The position numbers and the translations under genes were made by a program. The notes under the pieces are model-generated. The model made no database searches. It was not told the origin of the DNA and saw only the letters and a list, made by a program, of their open reading frames with translations. From an uncultured Gemmiger sp. (lineage in GTDB: Bacteria > Bacillota > Clostridia > Oscillospirales > Ruminococcaceae): a DNA stretch of 64,000 bases. Location of the stretch: contig CAKSUQ010000012.1 in the NCBI GenBank assembly GCA_934502625.1, positions 1 through 64,000 of the forward strand. Reading direction: 5' to 3'. Below, piece by piece: positions 1 through 8,374 of the stretch. Every line of letters begins with the position of its first letter. The stretch's first letter is position 1.

Positions 1-2
1 AA

Positions 3-76
<74 letters not shown>

Positions 77-118
77 TCACTGCGGGTTCATGTCCACAAG
101 GGACATACTGCAAGAGAT

Positions 119-147
119 ATTATAGCGGCGGGGGCGGGGTTTGTCAA
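119..147 (-). promoter_or_regulatory. Promoter of tRNA-Arg
   Basis: Read on the minus strand this is TTGACA, a 17-base spacer, then TATAAT: a full consensus housekeeping promoter. It points at the tRNA-Arg and lies between it and the end of the asparagine synthase gene. Confidence 0.9.
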
Positions 148-166
148 GCATTTTTCAAAAAGTTTT

Positions 167-2014
167 TTACAAAATCCGCGCTGTCCCGCCGCCAAAGTAG
201 ATGTCATACCACTCTAAAAAGCAGTAAAATGCCCAGATTTTCGTCATAGCGTTCGTTTTGCCCGTATAGTGGTCGTCCAGCAGGGTGCAGAGGGCTTGCG
301 TATCAAAAAACTGCTCCGCCGCAGCACTGGCAAACGCCGCGTGAACCCGCGCATAATACGGCTCCTGCCGCAGCCAGTCCGCCAGCGGCACGGGGAAGCC
401 GCGTTTCGGGGCGGCGGCCATTTTGCCCGGCAGGCGCTGGCGGGCGGCGGCACGCAGGGCGATCTTGCCGCGCCGCAGGGTGCAGCGGTACCGCCGGGGC
501 AGCGCCAGCGCGGCGGCCGCCGCCTGCCGGTCAAGGAAGGGCACCCGCAGCTCCAGCCCGTGCGCCATGCTCATCCGGTCGGCCTTGCGCAGAATGTTGC
601 GGGGCAGCCATGTCTGCAAATCGACCCATTGCAAAGCCGTGGCCTCGTCCTGCGCCTTTCCCCTATCAAAATACGGGCGGAACCGCGCCGCCGGGTCGCT
701 GCCGCGCAGGCGGGGCTGCAGATAGCGGTCGCGCTCCTGCGGCGTCGCAAAGACATAGTTTGCCCGCGCACACCGCTGCCACCGCGCCAGTGCGCCCCGG
801 CGCAGAAAGCCGCACCCCGGCCACCGCGCGGCCAACACCCGCCGCAGCGCGGGCGGCACGGCCTGCCACATTTGCATATACGCCCCCTGCCGGTAGAGTG
901 GGTAGCCGCCAAACAGCTCGTCCGCACCCTCGCCCGACAGCACCACTTTTACCTGCTGAGCCGCCGTTTTGCAGAGAAAATACAGCGGCACCTCCGCCGG
1001 GTTGGGCATCGGCTCGTCAAGATACCACTGGATCGCACGGTTCGCCGCGAAGAAATCCTCGGCAGTCACGGTCGTCTCGGTCAGCGGCACGCCCAGCGCT
1101 GCGGCAGCCGCGCGGGCGGCGGGCAGCTCGGAGTAGGCGGCCTCGGCATAGCCGACCGAAAAGCACTGCACGGCGGGCTGGCGGCGCGCCATCTCGCAAG
1201 CGACGAGGGACGAATCGACCCCGCCGGACAGAAAGCAGCCGACCTCGACGTCCGCGATGCTGTGGGCGGCGGCACTTTCGGCCAGCGCCGTGCCGATCTC
1301 GCCCGCCCACGCGCGCAGGCTGCGGCCATGGCAGGGCGCAAAGCGCAGCGATTCATAGCGTTCTATCGTCACTTTTCCATCTTTCCACGTCAGGGTGTGG
1401 GCGGGCGGCAACTCGTACACGCCCGCGAACATCGTCTCGGTGCCGGGCAGGTATTCGATGCTGAGCCAGTCGGCCAGCGCGGCCTCGTTCAGCCGCTTTT
1501 CGAACGCCGGATGCGCGAGGAACGCCTTGCTCTCACTGGCAAACAGCAGCGTGCCACTGCGCCGATAATAGCACAGCGGCTTGATGCCGAACAGATCCCG
1601 CGCGCAGAACAGCCGCCCCGCCGCGCTGTCCCAGATGGCAAACGCGAACATGCCACGCAGATGCCGGGGCAGCACCGCGCCCCATGCCTCGTACCCGTGG
1701 AGCAGCACCTCGGTGTCGCTGTCCGTGGCAAAGGTGTGGCCGAGCGCTTGCAGTTCGGCACGCAGGGCTTGGTAGTTGTAAATTTCGCCGTTGAAGACGA
1801 CGGCGAGGGTGGCGTCCTCGTTGAACATCGGCTGTGCGCCGCCGTCGGGGTCGATGATGGCGAGCCGCCGATGCCCCAGCGCGGCGCGGGCATCGGCGAA
1901 GTAGCCCTCGCCATCGGGGCCGCGGTGGCGGATCAAATCGGCCATCGCCCGCACCGTGCGTTTTGCCGCCGCCGGGTCATGGCCGGAGGATGTGAAACCG
2001 ACAATGCCGCACAT
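167..2014 (-). CDS. asnB: Glutamine-hydrolysing asparagine synthase-type amidotransferase
   Basis: A 615-residue two-domain AsnB. Cys2 in MCGIVGF is the N-terminal nucleophile of the class II glutaminase domain, which also shows RGPDG and FNGEIYN. The C-terminal synthetase domain has the PP-loop SGGVDSS at about residues 263-269 and a KADRMSMAHGLELRVPFLD-type region near the end. The family amidates a carboxylate (free aspartate, or in several Firmicutes a peptidoglycan precursor such as meso-DAP or D-Asp) using glutamine and ATP. A strong AAGGAGG precedes the ATG. It follows a D-aspartate-ligase-like gene on the same strand, and a second AsnB is encoded 3 kb away, so a cell-wall amidation role is as likely as asparagine synthesis. 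No terminator is visible before the tRNA promoter. Confidence 0.93.
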   Translation of the reverse strand: MCGIVGFTSSGHDPAAAKRTVRAMADLIRHRGPDGEGYFADARAALGHRRLAIIDPDGGAQPMFNEDATLAVVFNGEIYNYQALRAELQALGHTFATDSDTEVLLHGYEAWGAVLPRHLRGMFAFAIWDSAAGRLFCARDLFGIKPLCYYRRSGTLLFASESKAFLAHPAFEKRLNEAALADWLSIEYLPGTETMFAGVYELPPAHTLTWKDGKVTIERYESLRFAPCHGRSLRAWAGEIGTALAESAAAHSIADVEVGCFLSGGVDSSLVACEMARRQPAVQCFSVGYAEAAYSELPAARAAAAALGVPLTETTVTAEDFFAANRAIQWYLDEPMPNPAEVPLYFLCKTAAQQVKVVLSGEGADELFGGYPLYRQGAYMQMWQAVPPALRRVLAARWPGCGFLRRGALARWQRCARANYVFATPQERDRYLQPRLRGSDPAARFRPYFDRGKAQDEATALQWVDLQTWLPRNILRKADRMSMAHGLELRVPFLDRQAAAAALALPRRYRCTLRRGKIALRAAARQRLPGKMAAAPKRGFPVPLADWLRQEPYYARVHAAFASAAAEQFFDTQALCTLLDDHYTGKTNAMTKIWAFYCFLEWYDIYFGGGTARIL

Positions 2015-2036
2015 GGGTGTTCCTCCTTCTGGTAGC

Positions 2037-2205
2037 GTTGTAGGGGCGAACAGTGTTCGCCCGTGGAACTTAGCGGTTGCGGAAACTTTCCGGGTCGTCG
2101 AGGACGCCGACCCCTACAACCGTAGGGGCGGATTCCATATCCGCCCGTGGAACTGTGCGGCTGCCACGAAGTTCTGCGGCGGGGTGAGGGCACCCCGCCC
2201 TACAG
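2037..2205. repeat. Family 2 palindromic repeats (three hairpin units)
   Basis: The gap between the ATP-grasp gene and asnB is filled by short palindromes in the form TAGGGGCG-x-CGCCC. Examples are the unit around GGGCGAACAGTGTTCGCCC and another around GGGCGGATTCCATATCCGCCC. A third copy, GGGGTGAGGGCACCCC, contains the TAG stop codon of the upstream gene. The same type recurs at about 16.6, 21.7, 24.4, 46.2, 53.5 and 62.6-62.8 kb. No gene is seen here. Confidence 0.85.
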
Positions 2206-3384
2206 CTTCCGCCAATACCCCATCTGCCGGGCAACAAACCAAATCTTTCTCCCCGTCCCTTCCCCGTCGGCCAGCAGGTGCGGGCAGGCGCGGCCACGGC
2301 GGCGGAGCAGGGTCGCCCGGCGCAGCAGCAGGCGGTTGGGGCAGCGCCGCCGCACGACCCACCACGGCGCAGTGTGCCAGACGGCGGGGCGCAGCGCGGG
2401 CGGCGTGACCGGCACACCGTAGACGAGCTCCTCCAGCAATGGCCGCGTCAGATTTGCCCCCGCCGCCGCACAGGCGTAGGATGCCCGCCCCGGCCGGGGG
2501 TTCAGTTCGAAGAGCACCGGCTCTCCGTTTTTGTCGTATTTCAGATCGATGTTGGCGAACCCGCGCCAGCCCGCTGCCTGCAAAAGCCCGCGCAGCGTCG
2601 CCAGCAGCGCCGTGTCCTGCCGCGCGGGCTCGACGAGGACGGCGGCGTAGTTGCCCGCGCCTTCGGGGGTGCGCTCCTGCAAAAGCGGCTGTCCCTGCAC
2701 GACCCACGGCACACTGCCGTCCGCCGCACAGTAGGCATTCACGACCGAAAGCCGGGTGTCCGCGCCGGGGATGTATTCCTGCACCAGCAGCGCACCGGGG
2801 TAGCCGCTGTTCGATACAGCGGCAAAAATCGCCTGTAGTTCGGCGGCATCACGGGCAAGCAGCACCTTGCGTTTTCCCGGAAAACGGTACTGCGCGTAGG
2901 CGGTCTGGTCGGCGGGCTTGACGACGACCGGCCAGCCGAAGGGCAGTTCCGGCAGCGGCGCACCGGGGTCGAGGGCAACAGTTTCCGGCGTGCGCAGCCC
3001 CGCCGCGCGGCAGGCGGCAGCGAAGCCCTGTTTATCACTCAACCGCGCCACGGCATCAGGCGGCGGCACAGCAAAGCGGTACGCCCCGCGCAGCGCGGCG
3101 GCGTGGCGGGCAAGCAGCCGGGTGTAGCCGTCGGCGCAGGGCACGAGGACGCGTGTTTTGCCGGGCGTCTGCTCGGCCAGTCCCAGCAGCGTCGCAACAA
3201 AGACGCTGTCCCGCGCAAAGGCGGCGTCCTGCACGGCGGCTTTCACAAGGCGGCTGTGCGCCAGCGCCGGCAGCGCGCGCTGGCAGACGGCCACACTGCG
3301 CGCGCCGCAGCACTCGTAAAAGCTGCGCGCCATCCCGTACACGTTGGCATCCCCGCCCAGCAGCACCGGCAGCACCTGCGGCAT
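2200..3384 (-). CDS. ATP-grasp carboxylate-amine ligase, D-aspartate ligase (Asl)-like
   Basis: 394 residues. The start at 3384 is chosen because AGGGGGG lies just upstream and the sequence opens with PVLLGGDANVYGMARSF, whereas the longer frame runs into repeat DNA. An ATP-grasp core is clear: PVVVKPADQ near residue 160, LVQEYIPG near 205, and the metal/ATP segment GFANIDLKYD..LFELNPRPG near 290-310. The opening motif, IPG-D-(x)-NAY, GxPLL-TPxxxGNY and the GFAN(I/F)DxKYD block resemble the enterococcal D-aspartate ligase Aslfm, which adds D-Asp to the stem-peptide lysine. Length also matches (about 395). The substrate is inferred, not shown. It is followed on the same strand by an AsnB that could amidate the added residue. 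The stop codon lies within a palindromic repeat. Confidence 0.8.
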   Translation of the reverse strand: MPQVLPVLLGGDANVYGMARSFYECCGARSVAVCQRALPALAHSRLVKAAVQDAAFARDSVFVATLLGLAEQTPGKTRVLVPCADGYTRLLARHAAALRGAYRFAVPPPDAVARLSDKQGFAAACRAAGLRTPETVALDPGAPLPELPFGWPVVVKPADQTAYAQYRFPGKRKVLLARDAAELQAIFAAVSNSGYPGALLVQEYIPGADTRLSVVNAYCAADGSVPWVVQGQPLLQERTPEGAGNYAAVLVEPARQDTALLATLRGLLQAAGWRGFANIDLKYDKNGEPVLFELNPRPGRASYACAAAGANLTRPLLEELVYGVPVTPPALRPAVWHTAPWWVVRRRCPNRLLLRRATLLRRRGRACPHLLADGEGTGRKIWFVARQMGYWRKL

Positions 3385-3436
3385 AAAAATCCCCCCTGTG
3401 GCAGTATATGCCGCAGAGGGGCGTTTATTCTCTTTG

Positions 3437-3592
3437 CCTTTCCCCTTGGGGGGAAGGTGGCTCCGCAGAGCTGGATGAGGGGCGGGTGTACCTCGGCCGC
3501 CCCGTAAAAGGGATACTACGGCAGGTTTGCCCCTCATCCGTCTGCGGGCGGGGCCGCAGACACCTTTCCCCTCAGGGGAAGGCTCTCTGTCT
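3437..3592. repeat. Family 1 repeat element, copy A
   Basis: About 155 bp with inverted ends (CCTTTCCCCTTGGGGGGAAGG at the left, CTTTCCCCTCAGGGGAAGG at the right) and internal inverted GATGAGGGGC/GCCCCTCATC blocks around a variable centre. It lies between the ATP-grasp gene and the XRE regulator. Sister copies occur at 8.16, 19.47, 20.46, 28.02, 47.19 and 61.53 kb. Confidence 0.9.
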
Positions 3593-3593
3593 C

Positions 3594-4766
3594 TCATCTT
3601 TCACTCAGCGCCATCTCCTCCGTCCACACATTCCCGTTCGTATCCGTCACACGGGCGACGAATTTCGGCAGGGCGTCGCCGGGGTATTCCCAGCCGTTGA
3701 CGGCGTCCGCGCTGTAGAATGTACCGTTCCAGATGCTCTCGGTACGGCTCGACTCGCCCACGCTGTACGCGCCCTCACATTCCAGCACGGCGGTGGCTGT
3801 CGGTTCGCCCGCGTCGCCGTTCAGCCGCAGGTCAACCTCGACCTTGGCAACGGTCATCCACGGCGGGGCGCTCACCTGCAATTCCACCGGGTAACAGGTC
3901 AGCGTCAGATATTTTTTCCCGTTCACCCGGCCGGTTCTGTAGCCGCTGTCCTCTGTGCTCCACACAACTTCCGGCTCGGTCATCTCCTCGTTGAAGTCAA
4001 CGTTCCCCAGCGTCTCGTTCGTCGCCGCACCGTCTGCCGTCCACTGCACACTCAAATCATACGCACTGCCCACCGTAAAAACGACGCCGTCCGCGGCAAA
4101 GCTGCCGTCGGGTGCGGCGGTCATGTCGTACACCTGCGTATCGTCGCCGCAGCGCACAGCCAGTTTCGCCGTCATGCCATCGCGCACCATGCGCGGCGTC
4201 ACCTGCACCTGCACGGGCATCCAGCTTTTGTCGGCGTCCTTGTGCAGCTTGTCCAGCGGCGTCCAGTGCCAGTCCAGCACCGTGGCTTCGCCCAGCCGCA
4301 CGGCGTCCTGCAATTCCGAAATCTGCGCCGACAGATCTGCCTGCTGCGCGGCAAAGCCCGCCTGCGCCGCCGCGTAGTTCTGGTTCAGCGCGTCGATCTG
4401 CCGCTCGTACTGCAGTGCCGTGCCCGCCAGCAGCCCGGCCAGCACGATGAACGCCGCACCGCCTGCGGCACCACCCCACAGCCTGCGGCGGCGCTTTTCC
4501 TCGGCATCGCGGGCGGCCAGCAGGTCGCGCAGGGCGTCCAGCGTCACGGCGGGCGCGGCGGGGTCGGCCTGCTCTGCCCCCAGCAACGCGTCGACGCCGA
4601 CGCCCAACTCGGCGGCCAGCGCCTGCAAATTGTCCAGTCCCGGCAGGGCGGTGTCCTTTTCCCACTTGCCCAGCGCCTGACGGCTGACGCCGACCTTCTC
4701 GGCCAACACCTCTTGGCTCAGCCCCCGCGCCTTGCGCGCCGCTTGGATATTCTGCCCCAATGTCAT
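3594..4766 (-). CDS. XRE-family regulator with membrane anchor and extracytoplasmic domain
   Basis: 390 residues. An N-terminal helix-turn-helix (about residues 4-60, with GLSQEVLAEKVGVSRQALGKWE) is followed by a short linker, a basic RRRR stretch and one hydrophobic segment at about 98-118 (FIVLAGLLAGTAL). Next comes a coiled-coil-like stretch rich in Ala/Gln and then about 240 residues with no motif I recognise. The topology suggests a one-component sensor: cytoplasmic DNA binding, external or membrane-proximal input. AGAGGG precedes the ATG. It lies between the Asl/asnB pair and the divergent asnB2-murE2 pair, with a 17-bp palindrome in the divergent promoter region that may be its operator. 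Confidence 0.8.
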   Translation of the reverse strand: MTLGQNIQAARKARGLSQEVLAEKVGVSRQALGKWEKDTALPGLDNLQALAAELGVGVDALLGAEQADPAAPAVTLDALRDLLAARDAEEKRRRRLWGGAAGGAAFIVLAGLLAGTALQYERQIDALNQNYAAAQAGFAAQQADLSAQISELQDAVRLGEATVLDWHWTPLDKLHKDADKSWMPVQVQVTPRMVRDGMTAKLAVRCGDDTQVYDMTAAPDGSFAADGVVFTVGSAYDLSVQWTADGAATNETLGNVDFNEEMTEPEVVWSTEDSGYRTGRVNGKKYLTLTCYPVELQVSAPPWMTVAKVEVDLRLNGDAGEPTATAVLECEGAYSVGESSRTESIWNGTFYSADAVNGWEYPGDALPKFVARVTDTNGNVWTEEMALSER

Positions 4767-4803
4767 ACGCTCGCCCTCTTTCCGCTTTGTTCTGACAAGA
4801 TTC

Positions 4804-4820
4804 TACCACAGACCGTGGTA
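4804..4820. promoter_or_regulatory. Candidate operator palindrome in the xre/asnB2 divergent region
   Basis: TACCAC-AGACC-GTGGTA is a perfect 6+5+6 inverted repeat. It abuts a TAAAAT-like -10 for the plus-strand asnB2 transcript and lies 38 bp upstream of the divergent regulator gene. Binding by that regulator is inference from position. Confidence 0.5.
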
Positions 4821-4887
4821 AAATGCCAGCAAGTCGAGTGTACAAAACGGAAACGGCAGGTTGCCTGCCGGGAAAGGAACGCAAATC

Positions 4888-6705
4888 ATGTGCGGAATTG
4901 CCGGATTTATCGCCGCCGACCGCGCGGCGGATGCGGGCGTACTGAACCAGATGCTCGCACGGATTGCCCACCGCGGCCCCGACGGTCAGGGTACCTTCAT
5001 CGAGGGGGCGGCTGCTCTCGGCCACTGCCGGTTGGCGATCATCGATCTGGACGGCGGCGCGCAGCCGCTGTACAGCGAGGATGACCGCCTTGTGTTGGTC
5101 TTCAACGGGGAAATTTACAACTACCGTTCCCTGACCGCCGAGCTGACCGCGCTGGGGCACACCTTCGCCACCCGCACCGACAGCGAGGTCGTCCTGCACG
5201 GGTGGGAGCAGTGGGGGCGCGAGCTGCTGCCCCGGCTGCGCGGCATGTTCGCGTTCGCCCTGTGGGATCGCCGCGCGGACACGCTGGTCTGCGCGCGGGA
5301 TATGTTCGGGATCAAACCGCTGTACTACTGCCGCTGCGCGGACGGGACGTTTCTGTTCGGCAGCGAGATCAAGGCGTTTTTAGACCACCCGTCGTTTGAA
5401 AAGCGGCTGAACGCGGCGCAGCTGCCGCTGTACTTATCCTGCCAGTATTCGCCGGGCGGCGACACGTTTTTTGCAGGGGTGCAAAAACTGCTGCCGGGGC
5501 ATTTCCTGACGTTTTCGGACGGCATCGTCCGCACAACGCGGTGGGTGCAGCCCGCATTTGTGCCGGGGGACGCGCCCGCCTCCCCCGCCGAGATCGAAGC
5601 CGTGCTGCGCGGCAGCGTCGAAGCGCACAAGATCGCCGACGTCGAGGTCGCAGGGTTTCTGTCCAGCGGGGTGGATTCCGGGCTCCTGACCGCGCTGGCT
5701 ATGCCGCAGCGCAGCTACACGATCAGCTACGCCGAGCCAAAATACGACGAGTCCTTTCCCGCGCAGGCGTTGGCGCGCAATCTCGGCATCCGCAACCGGG
5801 TGCGGCGCATCAGCCCCGGCGAGTTCTGGGACGCCGTGCCCGCCGTGCAGTACCACATGGACGAACCGCTGGCCGACGCGGCCGCCGTGGCGCTGTATTT
5901 TTTGAACCGCGAGGCCGCGAAGGAGGTCAAGGTCTGTCTGTCGGGCGAGGGCGCGGACGAGCTGTTCGGCGGGTACAACATCTACCGCGACCCCTTCACC
6001 CTCCGCTGGTACGACAGGCTGCCGCCGTGGCTGCGGGGCGGGCTGGGGGCTGCGGCGTCGCTGCTGCCGCCAGCGCCGGGGGTGAACTTTCTCGTGCGGC
6101 GCGGCCTGCCGCTGGAGGAACGGTATTTCGGCCCCACCGCCCTGCTGACCGAGCGGGAAAAACGGCGGCTGCTCGCTGAGTACGACGGGGACGGCGACCC
6201 GATGTTTTTGACCGAATCCGTCTGGGACAGCACCGAGGGGCTTGACCCCGTGACCCGGATGCAGCAGGTCGATTTGCAGCTGTGGCTGGCCGGGGACATC
6301 CTTCTCAAGGCCGACAAGATGAGCATGGCGCACAGCCTCGAACTGCGGGTGCCGTTTCTCGACAGGGAGGTCTTCGCCCTCGCCGCCGCGCTGCCCGCCG
6401 CGGCCAAGGCCAACGCGCGGTTTACGAAGATTGCCCTGCGGCAGGCCGCCGCCCGCCGCCTGCCCGCCGCCAACGCCGCGCGCAAAAAGCTGGGCTTTCC
6501 CGTGCCGGTGCGGGACTGGCTGCGGCAGGAGCCCTACACCAGCCGGGTGCGTGCGGTTTTCAGCCGCCCGGCAGCCGCGCAGTTCTTTAACCCGCGCGTG
6601 CTGCATAGTATGTTGAACCACCACCTGCACGGCGGCGACTGCTGGCGGCAGATCTGGTGCGTCTACAGCTTTTTGATCTGGTACGAGCAATTTTTTGGAG
6701 CGTGA
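4888..6705 (+). CDS. asnB: Second glutamine-hydrolysing asparagine synthase-type amidotransferase
   Basis: 605 residues from the ATG at 4888, chosen because Cys2 must follow the initiator Met (MCGIAGF) and GGAAAGGA lies 9 bases upstream. It has the glutaminase domain (RGPDG, VFNGEIYNY) and a synthetase domain whose PP-loop reads SSGVDSG (about 259-265), where the first AsnB here has SGGVDSS. The SSGVDS form is also found in AsnB homologues of Firmicutes. The stop is 6 bases before the MurE paralogue, so the two are co-transcribed. Two AsnB proteins within 7 kb, each paired with a ligase that acts on or resembles enzymes of peptidoglycan precursors, suggest amidation of cell-wall precursors. 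Free asparagine synthesis remains possible. Confidence 0.92.
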   Translation: MCGIAGFIAADRAADAGVLNQMLARIAHRGPDGQGTFIEGAAALGHCRLAIIDLDGGAQPLYSEDDRLVLVFNGEIYNYRSLTAELTALGHTFATRTDSEVVLHGWEQWGRELLPRLRGMFAFALWDRRADTLVCARDMFGIKPLYYCRCADGTFLFGSEIKAFLDHPSFEKRLNAAQLPLYLSCQYSPGGDTFFAGVQKLLPGHFLTFSDGIVRTTRWVQPAFVPGDAPASPAEIEAVLRGSVEAHKIADVEVAGFLSSGVDSGLLTALAMPQRSYTISYAEPKYDESFPAQALARNLGIRNRVRRISPGEFWDAVPAVQYHMDEPLADAAAVALYFLNREAAKEVKVCLSGEGADELFGGYNIYRDPFTLRWYDRLPPWLRGGLGAAASLLPPAPGVNFLVRRGLPLEERYFGPTALLTEREKRRLLAEYDGDGDPMFLTESVWDSTEGLDPVTRMQQVDLQLWLAGDILLKADKMSMAHSLELRVPFLDREVFALAAALPAAAKANARFTKIALRQAAARRLPAANAARKKLGFPVPVRDWLRQEPYTSRVRAVFSRPAAAQFFNPRVLHSMLNHHLHGGDCWRQIWCVYSFLIWYEQFFGA

Positions 6706-6711
6706 TGGCAG

Positions 6712-8166
6712 ATGGACTTGCGGCGGCTTATCCAAAACACCGGCTGTCGGCTTTTGCGGGGCGACGCCCTGACCGAGGTGACGTCGGTCTGCTGTGATTC
6801 CCGCTGCGCCGCGCCGGGGGCGCTTTTCGTCTGCCTGCCGGGACAGCATGCCGACGGTGCGGATTTTGCCGCGCAGGCCGCAGCCGCCGGGGCGGTGGCC
6901 GTGCTGGCGGGGCATGATATCACCGTGCCGGAGAGCATCGCGGTTCTGCTGGCGGACGATCCGCGCCGGGCAATGGCCGTACTTTCGGCGCGGCTGTACG
7001 GCGAACCGGCCAACCGGATGACGATGATCGGCATCACCGGCACGAAGGGCAAGACGACGACGGCGCACCTGCTGGCGGCCATTTTGCAGGCCGACGGGCG
7101 GCGGGTCGGGCTGGTGGGCACAAACGGCGTGCGCTGGCCGGGGCACCGGCACGATTTGAACCACACGACGCCGGAAAGCTGTGAATTGCAAGCGCTTTTA
7201 CGCCAGATGGCCGACGACGGCTGCGACACCTGCGTCATGGAGGTGTCGAGCCTGGGGCTGAAATTTGACCGGGTGGCGGGCATCGAGTTTGCCGTCGGGG
7301 TGTTCACGAACCTCTCGCCCGACCACATCGGCCCCGGCGAACATGCGGATTTTGCTGAGTATCTGTTTTGGAAGCGCGCACTGTTCCGCCGCTGCAGCGT
7401 CGGCGTTTTCAACAACGACGACCCTCAGGTGGGGAAAATCCGGGCGGGCAGCACCTGCCGCGCCGTGACCTACGGCGTCGAGCACACCGCCGATGTGCGG
7501 GCGGCGGACTGTGCGCTGACCCGCACCTCCGGGCGGCTGGGGGCGGCCTTCACGGTGGATGGCACGCGGTACACCGTCGGGATGCCGGGGACATTCAGCA
7601 TGCAGAACGCACTGGCCGCACTGACGGCGGCGCGTGTGCTGGGCGCGGGCGAGGACGCCATCCGCGCGGGGCTGGCCGATGCCGTCGTGCGCGGCAGGGT
7701 CGAGCCGGTGGCCGTCGGCGCGCCGTTCACGGTGCTGATCGACTACGCCCACAACGAGGCCGCCGCCGAAAGCCTGCTGCGCACGCTGCGGGCATATGAC
7801 CCCGCGCGGCTCATCGTCGTCTTCGGCTGCGGGGGCGAGCGCAGCCGCCTGCGGCGGTTCGGTATGGGCTCGGTCTGCGCGCGGCTGGCGGATTTCTGCG
7901 TGATCACCGAGGACAACAGCCGCGCCGAACCGGTAGAAAATATCTTAGCCGACGTCCGCGCCGGGCTGCGCCTTGGCAACCCGGCCACGCCCTTCACCGA
8001 GATCCCTGACCGGCGGCAGGCCATCTATTACGCTCTCGACCACGCCCGCGCCGGGGACATTGTAGCAATTATGGGCAAGGGCCACGAGACCACGATCGAG
8101 CATGGCGGCGTGAAGGAGCCGTTTGTGGAGCGGGAGATCGTGGAGGAATTCTTTGCCTTCCCCTGA
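6712..8166 (+). CDS. MurE-like Mur ligase paralogue
   Basis: 484 residues with full Mur ligase architecture: N-terminal UDP-binding domain, P-loop GITGTKGKTTTA (about 107-118), MEVSS (about 176-180), the lysine equivalent to the carbamylated one (WKRALF, K221), LIDYAHNE, FGCGGER and GKGHET (455-460). MurE adds the third residue to UDP-MurNAc-L-Ala-D-Glu. Key substrate positions differ from canonical MurE. The diaminopimelate motif DNPR is replaced by DNSR (401-404), and SSHAL and DHLDYH are replaced by SSLGL and DHIGPGEH. It is either a paralogue with altered amino-acid or acceptor specificity or a divergent MurE. The window cannot show whether a standard murE exists elsewhere. It forms an operon with asnB2. 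The last codons (FAFP-stop) come from the edge of a family 1 repeat. Confidence 0.88.
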   Translation: MDLRRLIQNTGCRLLRGDALTEVTSVCCDSRCAAPGALFVCLPGQHADGADFAAQAAAAGAVAVLAGHDITVPESIAVLLADDPRRAMAVLSARLYGEPANRMTMIGITGTKGKTTTAHLLAAILQADGRRVGLVGTNGVRWPGHRHDLNHTTPESCELQALLRQMADDGCDTCVMEVSSLGLKFDRVAGIEFAVGVFTNLSPDHIGPGEHADFAEYLFWKRALFRRCSVGVFNNDDPQVGKIRAGSTCRAVTYGVEHTADVRAADCALTRTSGRLGAAFTVDGTRYTVGMPGTFSMQNALAALTAARVLGAGEDAIRAGLADAVVRGRVEPVAVGAPFTVLIDYAHNEAAAESLLRTLRAYDPARLIVVFGCGGERSRLRRFGMGSVCARLADFCVITEDNSRAEPVENILADVRAGLRLGNPATPFTEIPDRRQAIYYALDHARAGDIVAIMGKGHETTIEHGGVKEPFVEREIVEEFFAFP

Positions 8167-8309
8167 GGGGGGAAGGTGGCCCCGCAGGGCCGGATGAGGG
8201 GCAGCGTTATCTCGACCACCCATGAACGGGCTGTCTCGGCAAAGCCGCCCCTCATCAGTCAGCGGGCGGAGCCGCTGACAGCTTCCCCCTGAGGGGGAAG
8301 CCATTCTTC
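8153..8309. repeat. Family 1 repeat element, copy B
   Basis: This copy runs from TGCCTTCCCCTGAGGGGGGAAGG to CTTCCCCCTGAGGGGGAAGCC with inner GATGAGGGGC/GCCCCTCATC arms. Its first bases overlap the end of the MurE-like gene and provide the TGA stop. Confidence 0.9.
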
Positions 8310-8330
8310 CGGGGACGCCCCTACACACAA

Positions 8331-8368
8331 AAAAGGCCGTACCTTCCACATGAAAGGCACGGCCTTAT
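8331..8368 (-). terminator. Terminator of glgB
   Basis: The inverted repeat AAGGCCGT-a-CCTT..AAGG-c-ACGGCCTT is followed, on the minus strand, by a run of T, just past the glgB stop. Confidence 0.85.
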
Positions 8369-8374
8369 CCTATT

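Noticed and set aside
269..2035. Long open frame (588 codons) opposite asnB
   Set aside because: High GC keeps antisense frames open. It has no ribosome binding site or recognisable domain, and asnB on the other strand is unambiguous. The same applies to the 1147-codon frame opposite smc, the 779-codon frame opposite leuS and the 696-codon frame opposite topA.
3385..3597. Longer N-terminus for the ATP-grasp gene (start at 3597)
   Set aside because: The extra 71 codons run through the family 1 repeat, and the good ribosome binding site is at 3384.
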